Shown here: positions 7,770 through 17,058 of the stretch, piece by piece
Numbering within the stretch: the stretch's first letter is position 1
Layout of the letters: each line of letters opens with the position of its first letter
Assembly: GCF_017833415.1 (NCBI RefSeq)
Contig: NZ_JAFICC010000013.1
Coordinates: 62,001-126,000, forward strand
DNA: 64,000 bases
Reading direction: 5' to 3'
Origin: Flavobacterium sp. 1355
Lineage (GTDB): Bacteria > Bacteroidota > Bacteroidia > Flavobacteriales > Flavobacteriaceae
Made by a program: the position numbers and the translations under genes
The notes under the pieces: model-generated
Told to the model about the DNA's origin: nothing
What the model saw: only the letters and a program-made list of their open reading frames with translations
Databases searched by the model: none

Positions 7770-9992
7770 ATGTTTGATCGAATCACTAAATTTACGAACA
7801 GTACCTCTTTTCTAAATGCTTCAAAAGTAACGATTGCTTCTGTTGTACCTGTTTTAATTTTAAATTTCTTCGGGTATTTTGAGATTGGTTTTACCATAGC
7901 ATTAGGTGCATTTTTTACTTATCCCAGTGATATACCAAGTACTTTGGGGCATAAAATAAAAGGAGTTATTGTTGCATCATTTATTGTTGCCGGCGTTAAT
8001 TTGCTTGTTAATCTTGCCTATCCTTATCCGTTTCTGTTTTATCCTTTTTTAGGATTACTGCTGTTTTTTTGTTCGATGATTTCTGTTTACGGTCAGCGTG
8101 CCACATTGGTTTCGTTTTCTGCTTTACTTTCTATTTCTTTATCTTTTGGGCATTTTCATCAAGGTCTTGAGGCTGTAGAATATTCTGCATTTATTTTTAC
8201 TGGAGGTATTTTATATTTAATTGTTTCGCTTGTATTTCATTTTGTGCAGCCTTATAAATATGTAGAATTACAGATTGCCGACGGTATAAAATTAACCGCC
8301 AAATATTTAAAATTAAGAGGCGATTTATGGAGTCCGGAAGCTAACCGCCAAAAGATCATCGAAAAACAATTAGCATTGCAGGTCGAACTGAATTTAATCA
8401 ATGAAGATTTGAGAAAGGTTTTGATTGGAAATCAAAATACTTCGGCAGCAACAAGTCAAAACAGAAAGATGCTGCTTGTTTTTATTACTTTGATTGAAAT
8501 TCAAGAATTGGCCTTGTATACGTCTTTTGATCATAACAAGTTGCTCGAAAAATTTGACAAACATCCTGAAGTTTTACGAACCTACCAGAATGTAGCTTAT
8601 AAGCTGGCTTCAACTTTAAAAAAACTTTCTAAAAATGTAAATCATATTGCGGCTTACGTAGACAAAAATGATCTTAAAAATGAAATTGATGCTCTTGAGT
8701 TTGCCATTTTTGATTATGAAAAACGTCTGGGTAAAGAAGAAGCTGCCGAAGGAGTCCTGATGCTGACCAACATGCTGAAATATGCAAAAAATCAGGTTGG
8801 AAAAATCAAAATTATCCAAAGAGCTTTTTCTCTTGCAATGCAGTCTTATAAATTGAAGGACAAAGATAAGGAGCTGGAAAAATTCTTAACCCCACAATAT
8901 TACCCGTTGCGTACACTGATTGAAAACATGAGTTTTTCATCTTCAATTTTCAGGCATTCACTCAGACTTACAATCACAATTCTTATTGGTTTAATTATTG
9001 GCAATCTCCTGACTTTTCAAAATGGATATTGGATTTTACTGACTATTGTGGTAATCATGCGACCGGGATATGGATTAACAAAAGAACGTTCTTATAATAG
9101 AATGTTCGGAACTGTGTTAGGCGGATTACTGGCATTTGGAATAGTTTCTGTTATTCAAAATCACGTTGCATTAAGTATATTTTCTATTGTCTGTATGCTG
9201 CTTGGTCTCTCTTTTACACAAATTAACTATAAAATAAGTGCCACTTTTGTTACGATGTATGTGGTTTTTATTTATGGAATTTTAACTCCAAATGTTGTAG
9301 AAGTTATTCAGTTTAGAATACTCGATTCGCTTACCGGAGCAACTTTAGCTTTTATTGCCAATCAGTTTTTATGGCCGGCATGGGAGTTTATTAATACTCC
9401 GATACATATCGAAAATTCGATTCGTGCCAATAGAAGCTATCTTAAGGAAATTGCTGATTATTATAATAAAAAGGGAGACATCCCTACGTCTTACAGACTA
9501 GCAAGAAAGAATGCTTTTGTAGAAATTGGTAATTTAATGACTTCTTTTCAACGAATGATGCAGGAACCAAAGTCAAAACAGAAAACGCTGCCGCTGGTTA
9601 ATAAACTGGTAGTTTTAAATCACTCATTACTTTCTGCTTTAGCTTCATTATCGACATACATTCAGTCACATCAGACAACATCGGCTTCAGATTCATTTAA
9701 TTATATTATAAAAACCATATTATTAAATTTAGATCACTCGATTTCAATTTTAAGAAGCGAAACCATTCTGACAGATACTTTTTTTGACAAAGAAGATGTA
9801 ACATTACAATTTGAAGAATTAAAACGAGTTAATTTTACACGTCTCGCCACAGATGACGATCTTGATAAGGAAACCCGTCAGGCGAAGATGCAGGAGGCAC
9901 AAATGGTGATTGAGCAATTGATATGGATGAGTAATATGTCTGAAAAAATATTAAAAATCACAAAAGAACTAAAAGCAACAAATCCAGATTAA
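7770..9992 (+). CDS. FUSC/YccS-family inner-membrane protein
   Basis: 740 residues. Two blocks of about six membrane helices (residues about 15-160 and about 395-540) are separated by a long charged cytoplasmic segment and followed by a second soluble domain, the duplicated FUSC layout of YccS/YhfK and aromatic-acid exporter proteins. The segment FQNGYWILLTIVVIMRPGYG in the second block is typical. Substrate unknown; some relatives export aromatic acids, but that cannot be inferred here. Monocistronic: own promoter and a strong terminator straddling its stop codon. Confidence 0.88.
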   Translation: MFDRITKFTNSTSFLNASKVTIASVVPVLILNFFGYFEIGFTIALGAFFTYPSDIPSTLGHKIKGVIVASFIVAGVNLLVNLAYPYPFLFYPFLGLLLFFCSMISVYGQRATLVSFSALLSISLSFGHFHQGLEAVEYSAFIFTGGILYLIVSLVFHFVQPYKYVELQIADGIKLTAKYLKLRGDLWSPEANRQKIIEKQLALQVELNLINEDLRKVLIGNQNTSAATSQNRKMLLVFITLIEIQELALYTSFDHNKLLEKFDKHPEVLRTYQNVAYKLASTLKKLSKNVNHIAAYVDKNDLKNEIDALEFAIFDYEKRLGKEEAAEGVLMLTNMLKYAKNQVGKIKIIQRAFSLAMQSYKLKDKDKELEKFLTPQYYPLRTLIENMSFSSSIFRHSLRLTITILIGLIIGNLLTFQNGYWILLTIVVIMRPGYGLTKERSYNRMFGTVLGGLLAFGIVSVIQNHVALSIFSIVCMLLGLSFTQINYKISATFVTMYVVFIYGILTPNVVEVIQFRILDSLTGATLAFIANQFLWPAWEFINTPIHIENSIRANRSYLKEIADYYNKKGDIPTSYRLARKNAFVEIGNLMTSFQRMMQEPKSKQKTLPLVNKLVVLNHSLLSALASLSTYIQSHQTTSASDSFNYIIKTILLNLDHSISILRSETILTDTFFDKEDVTLQFEELKRVNFTRLATDDDLDKETRQAKMQEAQMVIEQLIWMSNMSEKILKITKELKATNPD

Positions 9993-10016
9993 TTCATCTG
10001 GATTTGTTATTTTTTA
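9980..10016 (+). terminator. Rho-independent terminator of the FUSC gene
   Basis: Arms AAATCCAGAT (9980-9989) and ATCTGGATTT (9996-10005) form a perfect 10-bp stem with loop TAATTC, followed by GTTATTTTTT. The stem begins inside the last codons of the gene. It also separates it from the convergent mqo. Confidence 0.88.
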
Positions 10017-10029
10017 TAAAGAATTGAAT

Positions 10030-11526
10030 CTAATTATTCAATTTTAAAACTTCAGAAGTATGCTTTCTCATTTCTGCCAGAAGCTCTGGATTATCATTTA
10101 AAGTTTTACCATAAGAAGGAATCATATTTTTCATTTTCCCCTCCCATTCCGGTGTTTTAATTTGATTTGTAAAACATCTGCTGATTAAATCAATCATAAT
10201 CGAAACTGCAGTTGATGCTCCTGGAGAAGCTCCTAATAAAACAGCTAAAGTTCCATCATGCGTATTAATCACTTCAGTTCCAAATTCTAAAACTCCACCT
10301 CCATTCTCATCCTTTTTGATAACCTGAACACGTTGTCCTGCTCTTTCTAATTTCCAGTCCTTAGAACGGGCAGTTGGCAAATATTCACGCAGTGCATTCA
10401 TTCTGTCTTTTGGAGACTGACGAACCTGCTCAATTAAATATTTAGTTAAGGGAATATTATGATATCCCGCTGATAACATCGGAATTAAATTATTTGCTTT
10501 TATAGAAAGTGGCAAATCAAGATAAGAGCCGTTTTTAAGGAATCTTGTTGAAAATCCTGCGAAAGGCCCAAAAAGAAGTGCTTTTTCACCATCTATTACA
10601 CGAGTATCAATATGAGGAACAGACATTGGTGGTGCTCCAACACTTGCTTTTCCGTAAACTTTTGCCTGATGTTTGGCAATTACTTCGGGATTTGTGCATT
10701 TCAGCCATTGTCCGCTTACAGGAAAACCTCCATAACCATTTCCTTCAGGGACATTTGCTTTTTCCAGTAATGGCAATGAACCACCTCCTGCACCAATGAA
10801 AACAAATTTTGTATACGCTTTTCGGGTCTTACCTGTAGATAAATCCGTAATTTTAATTCTCCAGGATTTGTCCTCACGCTGTCTTAATTTTTTGACTTCG
10901 TGGTTAAAATATAGGGAAACGCCATCAAGTTTTTCTAAATAACTGAACATACTTCTGGTTAATGCCCCGAAATTTACATCGGTACCAATTGCCATGTGTG
11001 TTGCTGCTAAACTTTCATTATTTTCCCTGCCTTCCATTACAAGCGGCATCCATTCTTTTAATTGTTCAAAATTGGTACTAAAAACCATTTGAGCAAAAAT
11101 CGGATTGCTTTGCAAAGCTTCAAAACGTTTTTTAAGATATTCAACGTTTTTATCTCCCCACACAAAACTCATATGAGGAACGCTTTTTATAAAATTTTCA
11201 GGAGACGGTACTTTATTTTGCTGCACTAAGTAAGACCAGAACTGGCGCGAAACCTCAAATGATTCTGCTATACTTATTGCTTTTTTAGGATCAATACTTC
11301 CGTCTGCCTTTTCCGGAGTGTAATTTAACTCACAAAAAGCAGAGTGTCCCGTTCCGGCATTATTCCAGGCATCAGAACTTTCTGCAGCGGCAACGTCTAA
11401 TCTTTCGTAAATCTCAATTTTGATATCAGGTTGTAATTCTTTCAAAATTATTCCAAGAGTGGCACTCATAATTCCAGCTCCAATGAGTACTACTTCACTA
11501 TTTGAACGTATTGTTTCGTCAGGCAT
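10030..11526 (-). CDS. mqo: Malate:quinone oxidoreductase
   Basis: 498 residues with an N-terminal FAD-binding motif VLIGAGIMSATLG (about residues 13-25) and the Mqo-type segments SSDAWNNAGTGHSAFCELNY and GPFAGFSTRFL. It oxidises malate to oxaloacetate at the inner membrane and passes electrons to the quinone pool, in place of NAD-malate dehydrogenase in the TCA cycle. Length is normal for the family. It has its own promoter (11549-11556). Confidence 0.97.
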   Translation of the reverse strand: MPDETIRSNSEVVLIGAGIMSATLGIILKELQPDIKIEIYERLDVAAAESSDAWNNAGTGHSAFCELNYTPEKADGSIDPKKAISIAESFEVSRQFWSYLVQQNKVPSPENFIKSVPHMSFVWGDKNVEYLKKRFEALQSNPIFAQMVFSTNFEQLKEWMPLVMEGRENNESLAATHMAIGTDVNFGALTRSMFSYLEKLDGVSLYFNHEVKKLRQREDKSWRIKITDLSTGKTRKAYTKFVFIGAGGGSLPLLEKANVPEGNGYGGFPVSGQWLKCTNPEVIAKHQAKVYGKASVGAPPMSVPHIDTRVIDGEKALLFGPFAGFSTRFLKNGSYLDLPLSIKANNLIPMLSAGYHNIPLTKYLIEQVRQSPKDRMNALREYLPTARSKDWKLERAGQRVQVIKKDENGGGVLEFGTEVINTHDGTLAVLLGASPGASTAVSIMIDLISRCFTNQIKTPEWEGKMKNMIPSYGKTLNDNPELLAEMRKHTSEVLKLNN

Positions 11527-11548
11527 AACAGTATTTTATTTTAAAATG

Positions 11549-11556
11549 CAAAGGTA
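11549..11556 (-). promoter_or_regulatory. -7 promoter element of mqo
   Basis: On the minus strand TACCTTTG matches TAnnTTTG, 22 bp upstream of the mqo ATG. Confidence 0.6.
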
Positions 11557-11648
11557 CTTTTTTAATTGCAAAAAAAAACTAATAAAAACATGATAAAAGT
11601 TAGGATTTTCTAAAAACCTATAAATTTTAAACAAATTTAATTTGAAAA

Positions 11649-12065
11649 TTAAAATCGTTTTGATGAAAGATAATCCTGAAGCATTATTGTAGCAGAAATT
11701 TCATCAATCAGGCCTTTGTTTTGGCGTTGTTTTTTACTTAATCCGCTATCAATCATTGTCTGAAATGCCATCTTGGATGTAAAGCGTTCATCTACCCGAA
11801 CTACTTTCATATCGGGAAAAATATTTGAAAAATGCGTTACAAAACCTTTAATTATGGGAGCACTTTCAGATGGCTGTCCGTTCATTTGTTTAGGTTCACC
11901 AATTAATACTGCTTCTACTTTTTCTTTGGCAAAATAATCTTTTAAAAAATCTATTAAAGTATTCGTCGGAATGGTTGTAAGACCCGAAGCGATAATCTGC
12001 ATTTCGTCAGTAACAGCAATTCCGGTACGCTTTTGTCCGTAGTCTATAGAAAGTATCCTGGGCAT
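11649..12065 (-). CDS. ruvX: YqgF/RuvX family pre-16S rRNA nuclease
   Basis: 138 residues, starting MPRILSIDYGQKRTGIAV, the RNase H-fold first strand with the catalytic Asp of the YqgF family. Further motifs are LIGEPKQMNG, VRVDERFTSKMA and DEISATIMLQDYL, with the last conserved Asp. The family processes the 16S rRNA 5' end and was earlier proposed as a Holliday-junction resolvase. The frame is open to 12083, but the promoter element at 12081-12088 makes ATG 12065 the start. Confidence 0.94.
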   Translation of the reverse strand: MPRILSIDYGQKRTGIAVTDEMQIIASGLTTIPTNTLIDFLKDYFAKEKVEAVLIGEPKQMNGQPSESAPIIKGFVTHFSNIFPDMKVVRVDERFTSKMAFQTMIDSGLSKKQRQNKGLIDEISATIMLQDYLSSKRF

Positions 12066-12080
12066 CTTTATAATTTTTAT

Positions 12081-12088
12081 CAAAGATA
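12081..12088 (-). promoter_or_regulatory. -7 promoter element of ruvX
   Basis: TATCTTTG on the minus strand, 15 bp upstream of ATG 12065. It overlaps the open-frame extension and so decides the start codon. Confidence 0.62.
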
Positions 12089-12124
12089 AACAGGAAATCC
12101 ATAACCTGAAAAAAATTATGTCAA

Positions 12125-12162
12125 TTATAAAAAAATCCGTCCTGATTTCTCAAAACGGACTT
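12125..12162 (-). terminator. Terminator after the PAS-domain gene
   Basis: On the minus strand AAGTCCGT (12155-12162) pairs with ACGGATTT (12133-12140), 8 bp with one G-T pair, followed by a T run. It lies between the PAS gene and ruvX. Confidence 0.72.
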
Positions 12163-12195
12163 ATCCAACATTTAAAACCTAATTAAAAAATGGGG

Positions 12196-12807
12196 CTACT
12201 TATTAAATAATCGACTAAAAAAACCTCTTTCATCTTCCTCTTCCGGATGAGAAAATTTGGATTGTGATTTTTCATGTTCCAAAATTAATTCCTTAATATA
12301 TTCAACATAACTTCTCTTTTTTTCCTCTAAAAAACCAATAAGGTATTTTTCGCTAAATTCTACTCCGCCGGCTCCTTCTATCTGTAATAACTTTTTATAC
12401 AAGGGTTCAATATGCATTGCAATAACTTCTTGCGGAACGGCTTGTCTTCTTCCAAAATAATTTACAATAACACCATTTTCATCTTTGGCAATTTCAAAAT
12501 CTGTAATTACCCAATAATATCTGCCCGATTTTGCAAGATTTTTTACAACAGCATGAAAGTTTTTACCCGCTTTTAGGTTTTCCCATAACACTTTAAAAAT
12601 CACTTTTGGCATATCAGGATGTCTTATAATATTATGTGGCTGTCCCATAAGTTCATAATCTTCATATCCGCAAACATCAATAAAAACTTCATTAGCATAC
12701 TCAATAATTCCAAAAGCATTTGTTTTACTCATAATAACCTGAGTTTTATCCCATGATACTTCTTTATCAATAATAGTACGTCCCTGAAGGTGATTTTCCT
12801 GATTCAT
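12196..12807 (-). CDS. PAS-domain protein (Aer-like single PAS sensor)
   Basis: 203 residues. A PAS domain covers about residues 20-125 (VIMSKTNAFGIIEYAN, CGYEDYELMGQPHNIIRHPD, and YYWVITDFEI), which resembles the FAD-binding PAS of the aerotaxis receptor Aer. The C-terminal 70 residues are charged and probably helical. No kinase, methyl-accepting, GGDEF or DNA-binding domain follows, so output must be through a partner. Such stand-alone PAS proteins often sense redox or oxygen, but the ligand here is unknown. Confidence 0.85.
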   Translation of the reverse strand: MNQENHLQGRTIIDKEVSWDKTQVIMSKTNAFGIIEYANEVFIDVCGYEDYELMGQPHNIIRHPDMPKVIFKVLWENLKAGKNFHAVVKNLAKSGRYYWVITDFEIAKDENGVIVNYFGRRQAVPQEVIAMHIEPLYKKLLQIEGAGGVEFSEKYLIGFLEEKKRSYVEYIKELILEHEKSQSKFSHPEEEDERGFFSRLFNK

Positions 12808-12858
12808 TTTAATTTATTTTGTATTAGAATAATAATTCTTTGTGTCGGAATTATGCGG

Positions 12859-12866
12859 CAAAACTA
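12859..12866 (-). promoter_or_regulatory. -7 promoter element of the PAS-domain gene
   Basis: TAGTTTTG (TAnnTTTG) on the minus strand, about 50 bp upstream of ATG 12807. No -33 match is evident. Confidence 0.5.
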
Positions 12867-13026
12867 ATCGGAATAAAAAAGAGAAAATCTGACTTTTGTC
12901 ATATTCTGATATAAAAAAAACTTTTAATGGATATTCATTTAAAAAATTATTTACAACAAAAAAATTAATTTATCAAATTAAAAACAAAAAGTTACAACTG
13001 TAACATTTTCAAAATGGTTTTGCTTT

Positions 13027-13055
13027 TTTGCTTTTATTCAAATACTCTATCTTTG
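13027..13055 (+). promoter_or_regulatory. Promoter of dapD
   Basis: TTTG (13027-13030), 17 bp, TATCTTTG (13048-13055): a full match to the Flavobacterium consensus TTG-N17-23-TAnnTTTG. It lies inside the open-frame extension from 13014, so ATG 13071 is the true start. Confidence 0.75.
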
Positions 13056-13070
13056 CAAAAAATTAAACTT

Positions 13071-13886
13071 ATGAATTCTTTACAGACAATAATCGAACAA
13101 GCTTGGGAAAACAGAGCTTTATTACAAGAAACAACTACAACGACTGCTATCAGAGAAGTTATAGAATTGTTAGATGCAGGAAAACTAAGGGTTGCTGAGC
13201 CGATTGGAGACAAATGGCAGGTTAACGAATGGGTAAAAAAAGCAGTTGTAATGTATTTTCCAATTCAAAAAATGGAAACATGGGAGTCGGGCATTTTCGA
13301 ATACCATGATAAAATGTTACTAAAAAAGGGTTATGCTGAAAAAGGAATTCGTGTTGTACCAAATGCTGTAGCACGCTACGGAGCTTATATTTCGAGCGGT
13401 GTTATTTTAATGCCAAGTTATGTAAATATCGGAGCTTATGTTGACGAAGGAACTATGGTAGATACATGGGCAACTGTGGGTAGTTGTGCCCAAATTGGCA
13501 AAAATGTTCACTTAAGCGGCGGTGTTGGTATTGGTGGCGTTCTTGAACCACTACAGGCTGCTCCGGTAATTATAGAAGATGGTGCTTTTATTGGATCACG
13601 ATGTATAGTTGTAGAAGGTGTGCATGTTGGTAAGGAAGCAGTTCTTGGTGCAAATGTATGTCTTACAGCTTCAACAAAAATTATTGATGTTACCGGCGAT
13701 GAACCAGTTGAGATGAAAGGTTACGTTCCTGCACGTTCTGTTGTAATTCCGGGAAGTTATACTAAGAAATTTGCTGCAGGAGAATTTCAGGTTCCATGCG
13801 CACTGATTATTGGTACTCGTAAACCATCTACAGATTTAAAAACTTCGTTAAACAATGCTTTACGCGAATATGATGTAGCAGTTTAA
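13071..13886 (+). CDS. dapD: 2,3,4,5-tetrahydropyridine-2,6-dicarboxylate N-succinyltransferase
   Basis: 271 residues, the usual DapD length. An N-terminal helical domain is followed from about residue 95 by a left-handed beta-helix of hexapeptide repeats (VNIGAYVDEGTMVDTWATVG and HLSGGVGIGGVLEP are hallmark segments). It succinylates tetrahydrodipicolinate in the lysine/diaminopimelate pathway. A small hairpin TTAACA-cat-TGTTAA (13883-13897) overlaps the stop codon but lacks a T tract. Confidence 0.97.
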   Translation: MNSLQTIIEQAWENRALLQETTTTTAIREVIELLDAGKLRVAEPIGDKWQVNEWVKKAVVMYFPIQKMETWESGIFEYHDKMLLKKGYAEKGIRVVPNAVARYGAYISSGVILMPSYVNIGAYVDEGTMVDTWATVGSCAQIGKNVHLSGGVGIGGVLEPLQAAPVIIEDGAFIGSRCIVVEGVHVGKEAVLGANVCLTASTKIIDVTGDEPVEMKGYVPARSVVIPGSYTKKFAAGEFQVPCALIIGTRKPSTDLKTSLNNALREYDVAV

Positions 13887-13948
13887 CACATTGTTAAGCT
13901 AATGTTAAAAATTTATTAAAATTTTTAGGTTTTTCTGATCAGGATTTA

Positions 13949-13956
13949 TATTTTTG
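13949..13956 (+). promoter_or_regulatory. -7 promoter element of the LTA-synthase-like gene
   Basis: TATTTTTG (TAnnTTTG), 40 bp upstream of ATG 13997. No clear -33 TTG. Confidence 0.55.
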
Positions 13957-13996
13957 CGCAAAATTAATCCTCCAAAGAAAACCTAAAAATTTGTAA

Positions 13997-15865
13997 ATGA
14001 ATAATATAAATCAAAATGTAATCCTATTTTTAAAAAGATTTATTTTAATATTAGTAACCTATCAACTTAGCCGAATTCTGTTTTTCTTTATGAATATGGA
14101 ATTGTTTGAAAGGTTTACCCTTAAGATTTTCATAGGTGGTGTACTTTTTGATTTAGCGGTTATTTCTTATATCAATTTCATTTTTCTTTTTTTTCACGTA
14201 ATTCCCGGCAATTTTAAATATAAAACTGTCTATCAAACCATATTAAAAATTGCTTTTTACGCTGTAAATCTCCTCTTTATATCAACAAACTTCGTTGATA
14301 TTATCTATTATCGTTTTACTGGCAGAAGAAGTACTTTTGCACTGATTACTGCAAGAGGTATGGAGAACGATACCATAAGACTAATTCCTTCATTTTTAAA
14401 GGATTTTTGGTATGTCGGCGTTCTGTTTTTAATTACCAGTATTATTCTTTGGAAATTGATCCCAAATCCTAAGGATACAATTGTCATTCATAGGCTAACG
14501 AAAAAAGATTATTTTAAAAAATATTCTTATGTGATTGTTTTGCTTCTTGCAATATTGCTTATTGGTCGTGGCGGATTCCGAAAAAAACCAATCAGAATTG
14601 TAGATGCTGTAGAGTATGGTGAAGTGAACAACGCCGGATTAGTATTGAATACTCCGTTTTCTATTTTAAAAACTTTATTTAAAAAAGAAGATATTGAAAG
14701 CACTCATTATTTTGACAGTAAGGAATTAAGTAAAACTTATAATCCAATAATTTCACTAAAGTCAGATCAGGCACCTGTCAGAAAAAATGTGGTGATTATA
14801 ATTTTAGAAAGTTTTGGAAGTGAAAATGTCGGACGTGGTCAAACCCCTTTCTTAGACTCGCTGATTACAAAATCATGTTACTTTAAGAACGGATTTGCAA
14901 ACGGTAAGGTTTCAATTGATGCTGTTCCTTCGATAATTTCAAGTATCCCGAGCCTTATGAATAATTCATTTATATCGTCAAGTTTTGCTTTGAACAAAGT
15001 TCGCAGCCTTCCAAAAATATTTAAGGAACAAGGATACAGCACTTCTTTTTTTCATGGCGCGTTTAATGGAAGCCAAAACTTTGATGAATATGCAAAAGTA
15101 GCCGGATTTGACGAATATTATGGAAAAAATGAATATGCTGGAAAAGAATCCTTTGATGGGAAATGGGGAATTTTTGATGAAGAGTTTTTGCAATTTTATG
15201 CTAATAAACTGAGTACTTTCAAAAAGCCATTTTTCAGCTCTGTTTTTACTATTTCATCACACGTACCCTATATTATACCCGAAAGATATCAGAATAAATT
15301 TCCAAAGGGAACTACTGATATACATGAAAGTGTAGCCTATGCCGATTATTCTCTTCGAAAATTCTTTGAAACTGCAAAAAAACAGGATTGGTATAAAAAT
15401 ACCTTATTTGTTCTTTCGGCAGACCATACCTCATCTAGCGGAGATAACGAGATAGATAAAACAAACATTGGAAAATTTAGAATTCCGATCTTATTTTTTG
15501 ACCCTTCTAATCCTGATCTAGCTAGTGTAAATGAGAAAAATTTTCAACAAATTGACATCATGCCAAGTATTCTGGACTACTTACATATCAAAACAGATAT
15601 GGTAAGTTTTGGTAAAAGTTACAAATCAAAAGAAAATTTTGTAGTGTATTATCTTCAGGGAACTTATCATTATATTCAGGACGATTATTATGTTGCCTTT
15701 ACAGATAATAAAGTAACTGGTTTATATAATTGGAAAAAAGATGTTTTATTGAAAAATAACTTAATGCAAATCGATAAACCGCGAGTTCAAAAAGCAGAAA
15801 AATTTATAAAAACTTATATTCAGTCTTTTAATGAAAGAGTAACGAATAATCAATTGGTGATCTAA
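13997..15865 (+). CDS. LTA synthase family membrane sulfatase-like transferase
   Basis: 622 residues. Residues 1-195 carry about five membrane helices; the rest is an extracytoplasmic alkaline-phosphatase/sulfatase fold with metal-site motif VVIIILESFGSEN (about 257-269), a nucleophile region ANGKVSIDAVPSI (Ser where LtaS has Thr) and late metal ligands in SADHTSSS. Relatives transfer phosphoglycerol or phosphoethanolamine to surface glycans. In a Gram-negative host the likely acceptor is LPS or another envelope glycan, which fits the glycosyltransferases that follow. It ends at a strong terminator. Confidence 0.88.
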   Translation: MNNINQNVILFLKRFILILVTYQLSRILFFFMNMELFERFTLKIFIGGVLFDLAVISYINFIFLFFHVIPGNFKYKTVYQTILKIAFYAVNLLFISTNFVDIIYYRFTGRRSTFALITARGMENDTIRLIPSFLKDFWYVGVLFLITSIILWKLIPNPKDTIVIHRLTKKDYFKKYSYVIVLLLAILLIGRGGFRKKPIRIVDAVEYGEVNNAGLVLNTPFSILKTLFKKEDIESTHYFDSKELSKTYNPIISLKSDQAPVRKNVVIIILESFGSENVGRGQTPFLDSLITKSCYFKNGFANGKVSIDAVPSIISSIPSLMNNSFISSSFALNKVRSLPKIFKEQGYSTSFFHGAFNGSQNFDEYAKVAGFDEYYGKNEYAGKESFDGKWGIFDEEFLQFYANKLSTFKKPFFSSVFTISSHVPYIIPERYQNKFPKGTTDIHESVAYADYSLRKFFETAKKQDWYKNTLFVLSADHTSSSGDNEIDKTNIGKFRIPILFFDPSNPDLASVNEKNFQQIDIMPSILDYLHIKTDMVSFGKSYKSKENFVVYYLQGTYHYIQDDYYVAFTDNKVTGLYNWKKDVLLKNNLMQIDKPRVQKAEKFIKTYIQSFNERVTNNQLVI

Positions 15866-15896
15866 AAATAAAAAGCACTTCACCGATATTTTAGAT

Positions 15897-15947
15897 AAAA
15901 ATTCCAAATTCCAATCAATAATATGATTGTAATTTGGAATTTTTTGC
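15897..15947 (+). terminator. Strong rho-independent terminator after the LTA-synthase-like gene
   Basis: Outer arms AAAAATTCCAAATT (15897-15910) and AATTTGGAATTTTT (15931-15944), then one mismatch, then inner arms CAATCA and TGATTG with loop ATAATA. The right arm ends in a T run. Confidence 0.88.
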
Positions 15948-15984
15948 TTCAATTTGTAACTGTTAAAAAGTTGATAGTTCCTAT

Positions 15985-17058
15985 ATGAAGATACTTGTAA
16001 TTCAGCAAAAAATGATTGGTGACGTTTTGGTCAGCAGTATTATATGCAACAACCTGCGCATTGCCTATCCCGATGCTCAGATCGACTATTTGGTATATGC
16101 CTCAACAACACCAGTTTTAGAAGGAAACTCAAGTATTGATACTATTATTTTGTTTGAAGAAAAACACAGAAAAAGTAAAAAAGAATTACTAAAACTTGGT
16201 CTTCAGCTTCGAAATGAAAAATATGATTTATTGATTGACGCTTATTCTAAACTAGAAAGCTGGATCCTGGTTTTATTAAGTAATGCCAAAAGAAAAATAT
16301 CGTACAAAAAACCAGGAAGAAATTTTCTTTATACTGATAATGTACCGTTTGAGCCTTTTCCTAAAACCAATCTAGGTTTGGCAATAGAAAGACGTCTTTC
16401 CTTATTAGAACCGCTGAATTTACCTGTAAAAACAGATCCTGTACCAAAGTTATTTGTTTCTGACAAAGAAAACAACGAAGCTATTGCGCTTTTTGAAAAA
16501 CACAAGGTTCAGAAGGATCGAAAAACTGTTATGATAAGCCTTTTAGGAAGCGAAAAAATCAAAACTTATCCTTTAGATTTTATGTCTAAAGTTGTTGATT
16601 ATATTGCAGATCATGAAGATGTTAATATCCTTTTTAATTATTTTCCAAAACAAATTAATGAAGCTAAAGTTGTTTTTGATGGCTGTAAACCATCTACTCA
16701 GGAAAAAATTTATTTTGATTTATTAGGTAATGATTTACGGTCGTTTATTGCTATTATGAATCAATGCAATCTCATTATAGGAAATGACGGAGGAGCGATA
16801 AATATGGCCAAAGCATTAAATAAACCTTCGTTTATTATTTTTTCTCCCTGGATTGAAAAGAAAATCTGGGCAACTTTTGAAGATGGAGTTCACCATCTTT
16901 CTGTTCACTTATACGATTTTCGTCCTGATTTATTTGAGCATAAAACCGAAAAAACACTTAAGAAAGAATCTTTATCCTTATATCAGGAATTTAAGCCTGA
17001 ATTTTTTAAGGATAAAATGGAGTTGTTTTTAAATCAAAATCTTATCAGTACAAAATGA
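15985..17058 (+). CDS. Glycosyltransferase family 9 (heptosyltransferase-like)
   Basis: 357 residues, two Rossmann-like halves. The N-terminus IQQKMIGDVLVSSI matches the GT9 start (typically RxxxxGDxLLxTP), and the C-terminal donor-site region is IGNDGGAINMAKAL, then FIIFSPW. GT9 enzymes add heptose or related sugars to the LPS inner core from ADP-activated donors on the cytoplasmic face. The stop overlaps the next start by 4 bp (ATGA), so the two genes are translationally coupled. Confidence 0.9.
   Translation: MKILVIQQKMIGDVLVSSIICNNLRIAYPDAQIDYLVYASTTPVLEGNSSIDTIILFEEKHRKSKKELLKLGLQLRNEKYDLLIDAYSKLESWILVLLSNAKRKISYKKPGRNFLYTDNVPFEPFPKTNLGLAIERRLSLLEPLNLPVKTDPVPKLFVSDKENNEAIALFEKHKVQKDRKTVMISLLGSEKIKTYPLDFMSKVVDYIADHEDVNILFNYFPKQINEAKVVFDGCKPSTQEKIYFDLLGNDLRSFIAIMNQCNLIIGNDGGAINMAKALNKPSFIIFSPWIEKKIWATFEDGVHHLSVHLYDFRPDLFEHKTEKTLKKESLSLYQEFKPEFFKDKMELFLNQNLISTK

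Noticed and set aside
13883..13897. Terminator hairpin at the end of dapD
   Set aside because: The 6-bp stem is AT-rich and has no T tract; it is too weak to claim.
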